Of a DNA stretch of 11,247 nt, positions 1 through 7,125 are shown piece after piece. The stretch comes from Actinomycetota bacterium (GTDB taxonomy: Bacteria; Actinomycetota; Actinomycetes; S36-B12; CAIYMF01). The DNA is taken from assembly GCA_009699025.1 (NCBI GenBank), contig WLOZ01000031.1, positions 1 through 11,247 of the forward strand, written 5' to 3'. The position numbers were made by a program, and so were the translations under genes. How positions within the stretch are numbered: position 1 is the stretch's first letter; every line of letters starts with the position of its first letter. The notes below the pieces were generated by a model that was given only the letters and a program-made list of their open reading frames with translations, made no database searches and was not told where the DNA came from.

Positions 1-199
1 CGCCGATGCCACCACGGCGAGCACCGCGCTCTACCTGGCACCGCTGGTTGCGGTGCTGATCGGAACGGTGTTCCTCGGCGAGACTCTGTCGTGGAACGAG
101 CCACTGGGTGGCGTGGTCATTCTGCTGGGCGCAGCACTTGCGCAGGGACTGCTCCGATTTGGCGACCGCAGCCTTCCGCTCCAGCCCGACGACGTTTAG
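1..199 (+). CDS. EamA/DMT-family transporter, C-terminal end (partial)
   Basis: The first whole codon starts at base 2 and the reading frame runs to TAG at 197-199, giving 65 residues of a hydrophobic C-terminus. The segment contains the ALYLAPLVAVLIGTVFLGET stretch and a following GGVVILLGAAL helix, which is the usual end of the second EamA domain of drug/metabolite-type permeases (inner-membrane exporters or importers of small metabolites). Everything upstream lies outside the window, so it is not known whether this copy is intact. It ends 15 bases before the stop of the convergent aldehyde dehydrogenase. A second copy of the same segment occurs at 7620-7818, with six base differences, one of which changes Ser to Asn near the end. 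The family call is good; the substrate is unknown. Confidence 0.8.
   Translation, partial: ADATTASTALYLAPLVAVLIGTVFLGETLSWNEPLGGVVILLGAALAQGLLRFGDRSLPLQPDDV
1..199 (+). repeat. Left copy of long direct repeat (DMT gene 3' end)
   Basis: Base 1 matches base 7620 and the match runs without gaps to the stop codons at 199 and 7818. The first 129 bases are identical. The six differences fall at left positions 130, 160, 166, 170, 196 and 199. Similarity stops abruptly after the stop codon. The repeat probably extends left beyond the window, since the right copy carries about 330 more bases of the same gene. Confidence 0.95.
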
Positions 200-214
200 T
201 GCACCTGATGCCGC

Positions 215-1705
215 TCAGGCCGGACCGTCGCCGAGCAGCATGCTCATGTACTTGGTGACCGTGTAGCCATCGAGTCCTTCGGCACCGCCCTCGCGACCGA
301 AGCCCGAAGCCTTGACTCCACCGAACGGCGCTTCTGCCGTCGCGATCGTGAGTTGGTTGACTCCGACCATTCCGACTTCGAGTTCCTCGGATGCTCGGAA
401 AGCGGTAGCGAGATCGCGCGTGAAGACGAAACCTGCAAGCCCATACCGCGTGCTGTTAGCGATCGCGATGCCTTCATCGAACGACGCGAACGTGGTGATC
501 GGAGCGATGGGCCCGAAGGGTTCCTCCGACATCACCGCCATGTCGGCGGTGACTCCGGTGAGCACGGTGGGTTCGAAGAAGTAGCCACTGGTGAAGTCGG
601 CGGGTCGAGATCCGCCGGCGGCCACCGATGCGCCACGACCGACGGCGTCGGCGACCAAGCCTTCGACGGCCGCGCGTCGGCGTTCTGAGCCCAGGGGACC
701 GACATCGCTGCTGGCGTCGAAGCCTGAGCCGACGCGCAATGCGCGCGTGGCTGCGACGAACTGCTCGGTGAAATCGTCAGCGATGGATTCGTGCACCAGA
801 AATCGACTGGCTGCGATGCAGACCTGACCGCCATTGCGGAACTTGCCAGCGGCCGCCACTTTCGCTGCCGTGGTGAGATCGGCGTCGGAAAACACCAACA
901 CGGGCGCGTGCCCGCCGAGTTCCATGGAGACTGCCTTCACGCCGTCGGCGGCGAGTTTGAGCAGGCTGATGCCGACTGGCACTGAGCCGGTGAACGACAC
1001 CTTGCGGATGACATCGCTTGCGAGTAGTCGCGCGGAAATGCGGGCGGGGTCACCAGTGATGGCGCCCACGACGCCGGCCGGAATGCCGACGCGATCAGCC
1101 ACTTCGGCGAGCAGCAGTCCACTGAGCGGTGCCTCAACGGGCGGAACGAGGATGACTGAGCAACCGGCGGCTAGGGCAGGCGCAACTTTGCGTGCGGGTA
1201 GGTAGCTCGGGAAGTTCCATGGCGCGAACGCTGCGACCGGACCGATGGGCTCGCGGCGCACCAAGATGCGAGTGTCGGTGGTGTGCGCTTCGACAACCCG
1301 CCCGTACACGCGTCGGGCTTCGTCGGCGTACCAGTCGAACTGATCGGCGGTGGCCATGATCTCGCCACGCGCCTGCGCCAACGGTTTGCCCATCTCTGCG
1401 GTGAGCACCATGGCGAATCGGTCGGCTTCGGCGGCAATGATGCGTGCCATCTCGCGTAGCTTCGCCGATCGCTCCCATGCTGAGACCTTGCGCCAGGTTC
1501 GAAAGCCGACCGCGGCGGCGGCGAGCGCTTCGTCAATGTCGTCGTCGCTGGCATTGGGCACGGTGGCAATGACCAGTTCGCTCACTGGGTCGACGACCTC
1601 GACCTGCGCGCCGTTGGACGCCTCGCGCCAGACACCATCAAGATACATGCGCGTGGGCGGTGCCGCCTGCGCGATGGCGCTGGTTGCCGTGGTCGTTGGT
1701 GACAT
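215..1705 (-). CDS. Aldehyde dehydrogenase, succinate-semialdehyde dehydrogenase-like
   Basis: A 496-residue NAD(P)-dependent aldehyde dehydrogenase, full length for the family. The catalytic core is present: APWNF (161-165, with the oxyanion Asn), FTGS (238-241), the general base Glu in MELGG (Glu262), and the nucleophile Cys296 in GGQVC. The EMGKP stretch near residue 104 and the C-terminal PFGGVKASGFGREGG signature point to the succinate-semialdehyde dehydrogenase (GabD) group, but the true aldehyde is not known. Oddly, the conserved Lys of the KPxE motif that normally contacts the NAD ribose is Val187 (ILVPPVEAP). The ATG at 1705 has no strong ribosome binding site; Met20 (MYLDG) is an alternative start. 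It lies divergently from the broken methyltransferase and convergently with the DMT fragment, so it is not in the Rieske transcription unit, though it could oxidise an aldehyde made by that pathway. Confidence 0.9.
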   Translation of the reverse strand: MSPTTTATSAIAQAAPPTRMYLDGVWREASNGAQVEVVDPVSELVIATVPNASDDDIDEALAAAAVGFRTWRKVSAWERSAKLREMARIIAAEADRFAMVLTAEMGKPLAQARGEIMATADQFDWYADEARRVYGRVVEAHTTDTRILVRREPIGPVAAFAPWNFPSYLPARKVAPALAAGCSVILVPPVEAPLSGLLLAEVADRVGIPAGVVGAITGDPARISARLLASDVIRKVSFTGSVPVGISLLKLAADGVKAVSMELGGHAPVLVFSDADLTTAAKVAAAGKFRNGGQVCIAASRFLVHESIADDFTEQFVAATRALRVGSGFDASSDVGPLGSERRRAAVEGLVADAVGRGASVAAGGSRPADFTSGYFFEPTVLTGVTADMAVMSEEPFGPIAPITTFASFDEGIAIANSTRYGLAGFVFTRDLATAFRASEELEVGMVGVNQLTIATAEAPFGGVKASGFGREGGAEGLDGYTVTKYMSMLLGDGPA

Positions 1706-1788
1706 GTGAATGACAATCCAATCTTGTGTGGTGCAGTTCGAAGCGCCCCAAAACCGAGACCCTCACAGGCTACCGATGTGACATTCAC
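1706..1788. promoter_or_regulatory. Inverted half-sites in the ALDH/methyltransferase divergent region
   Basis: The 201-base gap between the divergent starts (1706-1906) contains GTGAATGACA at 1706-1715 and the inverse of GTGAATGTCA at 1779-1788, i.e. two near-identical ten-base half-sites facing each other about 63 bases apart. This could be a looping operator for the dehydrogenase gene or chance. No convincing -35/-10 pair was recognised for either gene. Confidence 0.25.
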
Positions 1789-1906
1789 GGGCTGAACGTT
1801 GTGCCTCGCTCACGCCTGGGATTAAGGTTCCTGATTTTCGCCACACACCTCATTACTCTGAAGATTCGACAGGAAACGCACACTCGCGCATCGGAAAGGC
1901 GGACCG

Positions 1907-2686
1907 GTGAGTAACGTCGAGAGTGTCGCCCGAACGGTGGCGAGGAAATTGAGGGTCAAGCGCCTCGTTGATCGAACCACCGCGTTGGGCTTGCGCGTTG
2001 CATCTCCTCCCTACCTCTTCTTCACGTGGATGGGGCCGGCCAAGTTGCCCACATCACGTCAGACTCTCCGGCGTATGGGGCTGTATCCCATTCGGGATCA
2101 CTACTATCAGCCCCTCTTCAATGACGAGCACCTGACCAAGAAACTCTCGGCTGTGCGTGCGTTGCCAGGAATCAATTGGCGTCACGGCGATCAGGTAGCT
2201 CTGATGGATCAACTGACCTACCGTCAGGAACTGGTCGACCTCGATCTCGCGGCTGAACCCCGCGGAGATTTGGACTTCTCCATCTCAAATCCTGAATTCG
2301 GTTCGGGTGACGCGGAGTTCCTCTATTCGATGGTTCGACTCATCAAACCCGCACGTGTTATTGAGATTGGTTGCGGCAACTCCACAAGGATTCTCCAGCT
2401 CGCGCTCAGGCGGAACTCGGCCGAGACGGGCCAGGAGTGTGAGCACATTTGTATTGAGCCCTATGAGATGCCTTGGCTGGAGCAGCTACCCCTGCGTTCA
2501 GGTGCCCTGCGGCGCTCTCGATCGAGCTCGACTCGGTCGCCATCACCATCGCCGAGTTCGGCGGCGAGTGGTGGGAGCGGGTGCCGACCCGCCACTGACA
2601 ACAGGAACCCATTCGACGCCGGTGAGCACCACCACATGAAACTGGCTCACTGTTCGGCCTCTGCAGACCGCGTCGGCCTGCAGTGA
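1907..2686 (+). pseudogene. Class I SAM-dependent methyltransferase, truncated and fused to unrelated sequence
   Basis: The frame opens with GTG at 1907, preceded by the purine-rich GGAAAGGCGGA. Residues 1 to about 194 look like an authentic methyltransferase: a long N-terminal region with a YLFFTW segment, then the SAM-binding motif VIEIGCGNSTRI at 151-162, and the post-I acidic residue in CIEPYEMPWLEQL (about 181-194). After about base 2488 the translation turns abruptly into a Ser/Arg/Pro-rich string without family character, ending at 2686. The catalytic half beyond motif I is missing, so the product is very unlikely to be active. In the same bases another frame is clearly coding-like (see 2489-2595), which indicates a junction between two genes rather than a simple frameshift. 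Such methyltransferases often sit in polysaccharide or secondary-metabolite clusters; nothing of that kind is nearby. Confidence 0.6.
2489..2595 (+). pseudogene. 3' fragment of an unrecognised gene
   Basis: In the frame one base out of register with the methyltransferase, bases 2509-2595 read ALSIELDSVAITIAEFGG and then EWWERVPTRH before TGA at 2593-2595. This is balanced, protein-like composition with G/C third positions, unlike the Ser/Arg string in the overlapping frame. I read it as the C-terminal tail of another gene joined to the methyltransferase at about 2489. The family is not recognised. A mobile-element remnant is possible but unsupported. Confidence 0.35.
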
Positions 2687-2732
2687 CTGCAAGACGGTGG
2701 TGAATGCCTGCACCCGATCAGGAGGTGCCTTC

Positions 2733-2807
2733 ATGACCCTCGGGCTGCTGGGCGGGAAAGGAGGGCTGGTGGCGGCCCTGATCACTCAAGAATGGCTGCG
2801 GTGTTGA
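2733..2807 (+). pseudogene. 5' fragment of an unrecognised gene with strong ribosome binding site
   Basis: An excellent Shine-Dalgarno sequence, AGGAGGT (2720-2726), sits six bases before ATG at 2733. The frame reads MTLGLLGGKGGLVAALITQE and then runs into the 3' end of the convergent TetR gene, stopping at 2805-2807 after 24 codons. A perfect start signal followed by a gene cut at the TetR stop suggests the beginning of a hydrophobic protein truncated at a junction near 2780. Alternatively it is a genuine tiny protein. Together with the preceding fragment, bases 2489-2785 look like a captured intergenic region: the end of one gene, about 137 bases of spacer and the start of the next. Confidence 0.3.
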
Positions 2808-3361
2808 CCAACGACGAGGTCCCCTAGCAGCGTCCGAAACCAAACCTCAGCATCACCGGGATCCAGCGACGTCCCACGGGCCAAGGTGGCGAACGTTATG
2901 CCCGTCGCGGCTGCGGCCACAACGCGCCCAAGCGAAGCGTCGTTCACCAGTGTGCCCATTGCAGCCACCATGCGGTCTTCCCACACAGATGCGAGTTCCT
3001 GAAGAGCTGGGCGTCTCAGCGCCGCGGAGAACAACTCGAGCTCGACGAGTGACGTCGCACGTCGAGTCGTTGTCGCTTGGACGTGCCACTCTGCTAGCGC
3101 TTGCGCCAAGGGCGTGCCCAGAGGCAGTGCAGCCGCCCATGCGTCCAACTCGGTCGCCCAGCCATCTATCGCTTCCGAAAGGGCAACAGCCAACAAATCG
3201 TCTTTCGAACGAAAGTGATAGGTCGTCGACCCAAGCGGGACACCCGCAGCAGCAGCCACGGCCCTGTGCGTTAAGCCCTCTACGCCTCGCTCCTGAAGGA
3301 CCGCCAGAACACCGCTCGTGATGCGCTTCCGACGTGCATCGTCAGGATGTCCCGTGGGCAA
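2786..3361 (-). CDS. TetR/AcrR-family transcriptional regulator
   Basis: A 191-residue regulator. The N-terminal helix-turn-helix spans roughly residues 12-58 and carries the hallmark GLTHRAVAAAAGVPLGSTTY followed by HFRSKDDLL; the remainder is the all-helical ligand-binding/dimerisation domain. The start is TTG at 3361, with GGGAGGG a few bases upstream; the nearby ATG is out of frame. It is last in the minus-strand catabolic block, 303 bases after the SDR stop, and has its own upstream palindrome at 3399-3417, which suggests autoregulation. It probably represses the Rieske/amine oxidase genes in the absence of the substrate or a product, although the palindrome at the Rieske promoter has a different sequence. 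The family call is firm; the target and ligand are inferred. Confidence 0.88.
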   Translation of the reverse strand: MPTGHPDDARRKRITSGVLAVLQERGVEGLTHRAVAAAAGVPLGSTTYHFRSKDDLLAVALSEAIDGWATELDAWAAALPLGTPLAQALAEWHVQATTTRRATSLVELELFSAALRRPALQELASVWEDRMVAAMGTLVNDASLGRVVAAAATGITFATLARGTSLDPGDAEVWFRTLLGDLVVGQHRSHS

Positions 3362-3398
3362 GCGCCCTCCCGTGAAGATCCTGATTGGCTACCGTCGA

Positions 3399-3417
3399 GT
3401 TCTGACACTATCGGAAC
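3399..3417. promoter_or_regulatory. Candidate TetR operator upstream of the regulator gene
   Basis: GTTCTGACACTATCGGAAC is a 19-base near-palindrome centred on 3408. Its outer GTTC/GAAC arms are perfect, and seven of the nine base pairs around the centre match overall. It lies 38-56 bases upstream of the TTG start of the TetR gene, a usual place for an autoregulatory operator. The rest of 3362-3445 shows no recognised promoter boxes. Confidence 0.45.
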
Positions 3418-3445
3418 GACACGGTGGCGTCGGCCCGTGCGCAGC

Positions 3446-3668
3446 CTAGGAACGCAGTCGCGAGCCGATTGGGTCATAGAGCGGGCGCCACGACGCGATG
3501 GCCGGAACGCGCACACCCGCCACCTCCACCTCGATCCCGTTCGGAGGGGCGGAAAGGTGCCCAGGTCGGTGATCAGCTGGTAGTGCCTCTGACCTCAGCG
3601 AACTGGCCTAGGTCCTCGAGGTTCACGGATACGCCGACACGCGCTCTCCTGCCCCCAGGTGCGCTCAT
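3446..3668 (-). pseudogene. Small frameshifted gene downstream of the SDR, unrecognised family
   Basis: The 303 bases between the SDR and the TetR gene are not empty. An ATG at 3668 overlaps the SDR stop (ATGA), as in translationally coupled operons, and opens a 31-codon frame reading RVGVSVNLEDLGQFAEVRG before TGA at 3573. The next frame over contributes HYQLITDLGTFPP, and the third frame GIEVEVAGVRVPAIASWR followed by PLYDPIGSRLRS and TAG at 3446-3448. All three pieces have natural composition and G/C-ending codons. Joined, they make a protein of about 72 residues interrupted by two shifts of the same sense (one base lost each time). This is either a decayed fourth structural gene of the operon or sequencing error in an intact gene. 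I do not recognise the family. Confidence 0.45.
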
Positions 3669-4540
3669 GGACCAAAAGCCTCAGGCAGGCGAGAACGGAG
3701 CTGGCTCAGATCCCACGGCCCATCGCCGTACATCGATCGTGTCCGGGCCGGCGCAGAGTAGAGGTGGATCTCATAACCCCACCCGCCCACAACCCTTCCC
3801 GAGAGCCAGTCCGATTCCTCCCCGGCCAGGTAGAGCAGGGCGGGTGTGACGTTGATCGGGTCGTACTCGCCGCCTGGCAGCCACTTGCCGTCGCCCGTGT
3901 CGCCCAACAGCGACGCAGGAATGCTTGACGTCATCCGCGTTGACGCCTGGGGGATGAACACGTGCGCGGTCGCACCCACTGCGGCAAGTTCATCGACTGC
4001 CCCCAGAGTCAACGCAACGACGGCGGCCTTGGCCGCGCCGTACGCGAGATACGGGCCTTCGCCGAACAGCCCTGACTCGGAGGAGACATTCACGACTCGC
4101 CGACTGGACCCGGGACGGGTCTTCCAGAATTCCAGCGCGGCTTGCATCGTGAGCGCTGTGCCGCCAACGTGAACCCGCAGCGTGGCGTCCAGGTCGTCGG
4201 TCGTCATGTCCGCGAGTCCCCCCGCGCGGAGGTTGCCGGCAGCGTTGATGAGGATGTCTAGGCCGCCGAACCGCTCTACCGTCGCCTCCACGAGACTCTT
4301 CACCGCGACCGGATCAGCCACGTCAGTGAGCATGAAGGCGCACTCTCCGCCCTCGAGTCGGATGCTGGCCGCCGCTTCGAAACCCGGCGACTCGTCGCTC
4401 CCAGTGCCGTCGAGATGGGTTCCGAGATCCGCGATGGTCACACGAGCGCCCTCCGCGGCGAGTGACCTCGCCACCTGGAGTCCGATGCCGCGACCACCAC
4501 CGGTGACGATAGCCACCCTCCCTGCGAGACGACCTGTCAT
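3665..4540 (-). CDS. SDR-family NAD(P)-dependent oxidoreductase
   Basis: A 291-residue classical short-chain dehydrogenase/reductase. It shows the TGGGRGIG nucleotide loop (13-20), Asp73 in LTDVAD, NAAG (99-102), the Ser of NVSSESG (about 153-154), and the catalytic pair Tyr167/Lys171 in YGAAK. The insert with GTGSDESP (45-52) resembles the hydroxyacyl-CoA/carveol dehydrogenase-like subgroup. The ATG at 4540 is three bases after the amine oxidase stop and is preceded by GCGGAGG inside that gene, so the two are co-transcribed and probably coupled. The expected role is oxidation of an alcohol, or reduction of a carbonyl, in the pathway started by the Rieske and amine oxidase enzymes. The C-terminal 60 residues are longer than in a minimal SDR. 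Substrate unknown. Confidence 0.88.
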   Translation of the reverse strand: MTGRLAGRVAIVTGGGRGIGLQVARSLAAEGARVTIADLGTHLDGTGSDESPGFEAAASIRLEGGECAFMLTDVADPVAVKSLVEATVERFGGLDILINAAGNLRAGGLADMTTDDLDATLRVHVGGTALTMQAALEFWKTRPGSSRRVVNVSSESGLFGEGPYLAYGAAKAAVVALTLGAVDELAAVGATAHVFIPQASTRMTSSIPASLLGDTGDGKWLPGGEYDPINVTPALLYLAGEESDWLSGRVVGGWGYEIHLYSAPARTRSMYGDGPWDLSQLRSRLPEAFGP

Positions 4541-4543
4541 TGC

Positions 4544-5845
4544 CTATACCTCCGCTTCGAGCTGGCTGGCGACCCTCTTGGAGGCCAGTTTGCCGCTCTC
4601 GATCGCGCCGTCCATGAAGCCAGCCCACCCCCGCGCGACGTCCGAGCCCGCGAAGAACAGACGACCTTCGGGCTCGGCCAGGGCAGCGTAAGAACTAGAC
4701 AACTGGCCGGGCCGATAGGCGGCCCAGGTCCCTTTCGAATACGGGTCAGTCGTCCAGTCGTGGGAGTCGAACTTGAGCACCTCCGCACCGGGTGCAAGGA
4801 GCCGAACGGCGGCCTCGACGTCCTCGCGGTTGATGGGATCGAATCGGCTCGCATCGGCGCCGATACCGACCATCAGCCGACCGCCATCGAAGTGAGCCTG
4901 CTCGGAAATCCAATTCAGTGGCCCTCCCCACCCGGAAGCGATCAGGTACTCCGGGATGTTGCGAGTCAGGGCCCAGACCTTAACTGCGTGCCCTGCCTGG
5001 CCCGCCGCGGCGACTAGAGATTTGGCCGGCGATAGCGCCGGTATCTCGATGTCCGACCACGTGTTGATGGGGGTCGCCAGCACCGCAGCCCGGGCGACGT
5101 GGGTATCGCCCGCCAGTGTGGTGACGCGAATCCTTCCCGCTTCCTCGACGATCTGGGCGACCGGCGCTTCGAAGGCGATGTCCGGGGCGCCGTCCTCGGC
5201 GAGTGCGTTGACCAGGCTCCACGTGCCTTCACCAAACTTCGTCGCTGGTGCGGCGTCGAGTGTCCATGCCTCGTGGGCATAGCCCGCGACCCACGTCAAC
5301 GCGTGCAGAGTGGACAGCTCCTCAGGCAGGCACCCGAAGGCGAAGCCGGCCCACATCGCGAGATAGTCCCCAACCACAGGTGAGGTCCACAGCCGAGCGG
5401 AAAACTCGCTGAACGCGACGTCGAGGTCGCGCAGACCAGGGTCATCGAGGTTCTCCCCGAACCTCACTCGACGCGACTCCTGCACAATCGTGGCCAACGC
5501 CCGGTCCAGCTCGGGGCGTACGGCGGAGGGCACTGGGAAGTCCTCGCCGGATAGCGCGATACCACCTAGGACTGTGCGCAGTTCCTTGCCCGCCGGGCTC
5601 AGGATCGTGGGCAAGGAATATCGCCGGATCTCTTCCGCGATGTGCGACTGGGCCTCCTCGGCGAACCAGGTACCGCCCATCTCGATGTAGTGGTCGGTGT
5701 CGGCGAAACGCCGATACCAAGTCCGCCCACCGAGCCGTGCGCGCCCCTCCAAGACCAGGACCGAGTGTCCCGAGCGGCGAAGATCCCTGGCCGTCGTGAG
5801 TCCTGCGATCCCTCCGCCGACGATGACGACGTCATAAGTGTCCAC
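4544..5845 (-). CDS. Flavin-dependent amine oxidase (monoamine oxidase family)
   Basis: A 433-residue FAD enzyme. The N-terminus has the dinucleotide motif VVIVGGGIAGL (GxGxxG at 10-15), an acidic residue closing the second strand (Glu33), and LGGRTW (38-43) with the following GGTWF (57-61), all typical of monoamine/polyamine oxidases. The C-terminus has FAGSDVARGWAGFMDGAIESG, the second FAD-contact region, and a Lys in AVKVWAL at the place of the conserved active-site Lys. It would oxidise an amine to an imine, which hydrolyses to an aldehyde or ketone, releasing ammonia or methylamine and peroxide. No signal peptide, so cytoplasmic. The start is GTG at 5845, with AGGAG nine bases upstream. 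The gene lies 78 bases downstream of the Rieske gene, with a hairpin in the gap, and three bases before the SDR. Substrate unknown. Confidence 0.9.
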   Translation of the reverse strand: MDTYDVVIVGGGIAGLTTARDLRRSGHSVLVLEGRARLGGRTWYRRFADTDHYIEMGGTWFAEEAQSHIAEEIRRYSLPTILSPAGKELRTVLGGIALSGEDFPVPSAVRPELDRALATIVQESRRVRFGENLDDPGLRDLDVAFSEFSARLWTSPVVGDYLAMWAGFAFGCLPEELSTLHALTWVAGYAHEAWTLDAAPATKFGEGTWSLVNALAEDGAPDIAFEAPVAQIVEEAGRIRVTTLAGDTHVARAAVLATPINTWSDIEIPALSPAKSLVAAAGQAGHAVKVWALTRNIPEYLIASGWGGPLNWISEQAHFDGGRLMVGIGADASRFDPINREDVEAAVRLLAPGAEVLKFDSHDWTTDPYSKGTWAAYRPGQLSSSYAALAEPEGRLFFAGSDVARGWAGFMDGAIESGKLASKRVASQLEAEV

Positions 5846-5894
5846 TGCGCAACGCTCCTAATCTCCCGAATCGCGACCGACATAGCGAGGTTGT

Positions 5895-5919
5895 CCCGTG
5901 ACGAGTTCCTCATCACGGG
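5895..5919 (-). other. Intercistronic hairpin between Rieske and amine oxidase genes
   Basis: Bases 5895-5905 and 5909-5919 form an 11-base-pair stem with a three-base loop. In the minus-strand RNA the single non-Watson-Crick pair becomes a permissible G-U, so the stem is complete. It begins just after the Rieske stop codon (5924-5926). No uridine run follows, so it is more likely an mRNA-stability or processing element, or a leaky terminator, than a strong terminator. Confidence 0.55.
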
Positions 5920-5923
5920 GAAA

Positions 5924-7111
5924 TCAGTTTGAGGGGGCCTGCACCCATGCCCCAGCCTCATAGGCCTGAGCCACCTGGACCTGAAAGTTGCGCACTCCTT
6001 GCTCCTGCTCGGCGAACACGCCCGGCCGGTAGCCACCACCAGAGATGCTGCGATAGACCGACTCGCACGCCGCGAAGTCCTGACGATTCGTCACGTCCCA
6101 GAAGTCGACTGCGTAGGACGGGTCGAACTCCGGTGAGGACACCACATCCGGCGGGAACAACCACTGACAATCGACCACGGTCACGCCTGGGCCCTGCGGT
6201 GACAGCCGATGAGTGAGGATGTAGTCGGGGTGCAGCGCGATCAGCAAGTTGGGCGCCACATAGAAGTAGTGGATGTGACGCGACTCCACCAGTGTCAGCG
6301 TGTCAAGCATCCGGGCACCACTGCGGCCGTCCAGCGACATCGTTTCGGCGTGCTCCCGCAATCCCATCCGGGCTCCATTCCAGCGGCCCGAGTGCTCGTA
6401 GACGGCGCCGTCGTCCGGAGGCGAGACCCGGCACAACTCGGGGTGAATCGTTGAGCAGTGGTAACACTCCGCGTAGTTCTCGACGACGGTCTTCCAGTTC
6501 GTAGCGAGTTGGTAGCTCCGAGCCGCGCCGACGACCATGGTCTCGGGCTTCCACGGCCCGAGGAGCTTGGCGAGATCCGTGACCCAGTCGGGGAACTCGA
6601 TCGTCTCGGCCGAGAACGCGACGAAGATCCAACCGAGCCACTCAATGGCTCTGACAGGGAGAAGTGGCCATGAATCGGCATCGAAGCCCGGGTCCTTCTG
6701 AAAGCGCGGCGCGGCTCGCAGCGCACCGTCTAGGCAGTAGACCCACGAGTGGTAGGGACAGCGCACAAATTTTCCATTTGCCGACTCACCAACCGCGAGG
6801 ATTTCGTGCCCGCGGTGGCGGCAGGAGTTCATGAACGCATGCAGTACACCATCGGAATCTCGCGTCAGCAGCACGGCCCGCGTGCCCACCGCGATCGCGT
6901 GTTGGTCACCAGGAGCGTCGACGAGCTGACGGCGCCCGACGCACACCCAGGCGCGGTCGAAGAGGTGCTCGTGCTCCCATGCGAAGACCTCAGATGAGAT
7001 GTATGCGCTGCTCGGCATGGTCCTCGCGGCTCGGGAGTTTGGATCGCAGACACGTTCCAACTCGTTCGCTGGGATGGGCGCGCGCGCCTCGGTTGGGGTC
7101 GAAGAACTCAC
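5924..7111 (-). CDS. Rieske non-heme iron oxygenase, alpha subunit (quaternary-amine demethylase-like)
   Basis: A 395-residue oxygenase component. The Rieske [2Fe-2S] ligands are Cys97/His99 and Cys118/His121 (CRH, then CPYH 18 residues on). The mononuclear iron site is NWKTVVENYAECYHCSTIHP with His218 and His223, and Asp345 in NRQDFAACE as the third ligand. The residue three before the first His, the electron bridge between domains (usually Asp), is Glu215. A bridging Glu and the ETMSLDG and HPDYILTHRLSP stretches resemble the carnitine/glycine-betaine/stachydrine group, hence an N-demethylase or related mono-oxygenase is the best guess. No reductase or ferredoxin gene is in the window, so electrons must come from elsewhere. 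The start is GTG at 7111, behind a near-perfect AGGAGG. It is the first gene of the minus-strand operon. Confidence 0.9.
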   Translation of the reverse strand: MSSSTPTEARAPIPANELERVCDPNSRAARTMPSSAYISSEVFAWEHEHLFDRAWVCVGRRQLVDAPGDQHAIAVGTRAVLLTRDSDGVLHAFMNSCRHRGHEILAVGESANGKFVRCPYHSWVYCLDGALRAAPRFQKDPGFDADSWPLLPVRAIEWLGWIFVAFSAETIEFPDWVTDLAKLLGPWKPETMVVGAARSYQLATNWKTVVENYAECYHCSTIHPELCRVSPPDDGAVYEHSGRWNGARMGLREHAETMSLDGRSGARMLDTLTLVESRHIHYFYVAPNLLIALHPDYILTHRLSPQGPGVTVVDCQWLFPPDVVSSPEFDPSYAVDFWDVTNRQDFAACESVYRSISGGGYRPGVFAEQEQGVRNFQVQVAQAYEAGAWVQAPSN

Positions 7112-7125
7112 GAATCCTCCTAGGT

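Noticed and set aside
2509..2595. Transposase C-terminus
   Set aside because: The tail is coding-like, but no DDE or other transposase signature or terminal repeats are visible in 2489-2785.
3446..3668. Programmed frameshifting joining the three frames after the SDR
   Set aside because: No slippery heptamer or downstream structure was seen at either shift, and two programmed shifts in about 72 codons would be extraordinary; decay or sequence error is simpler.
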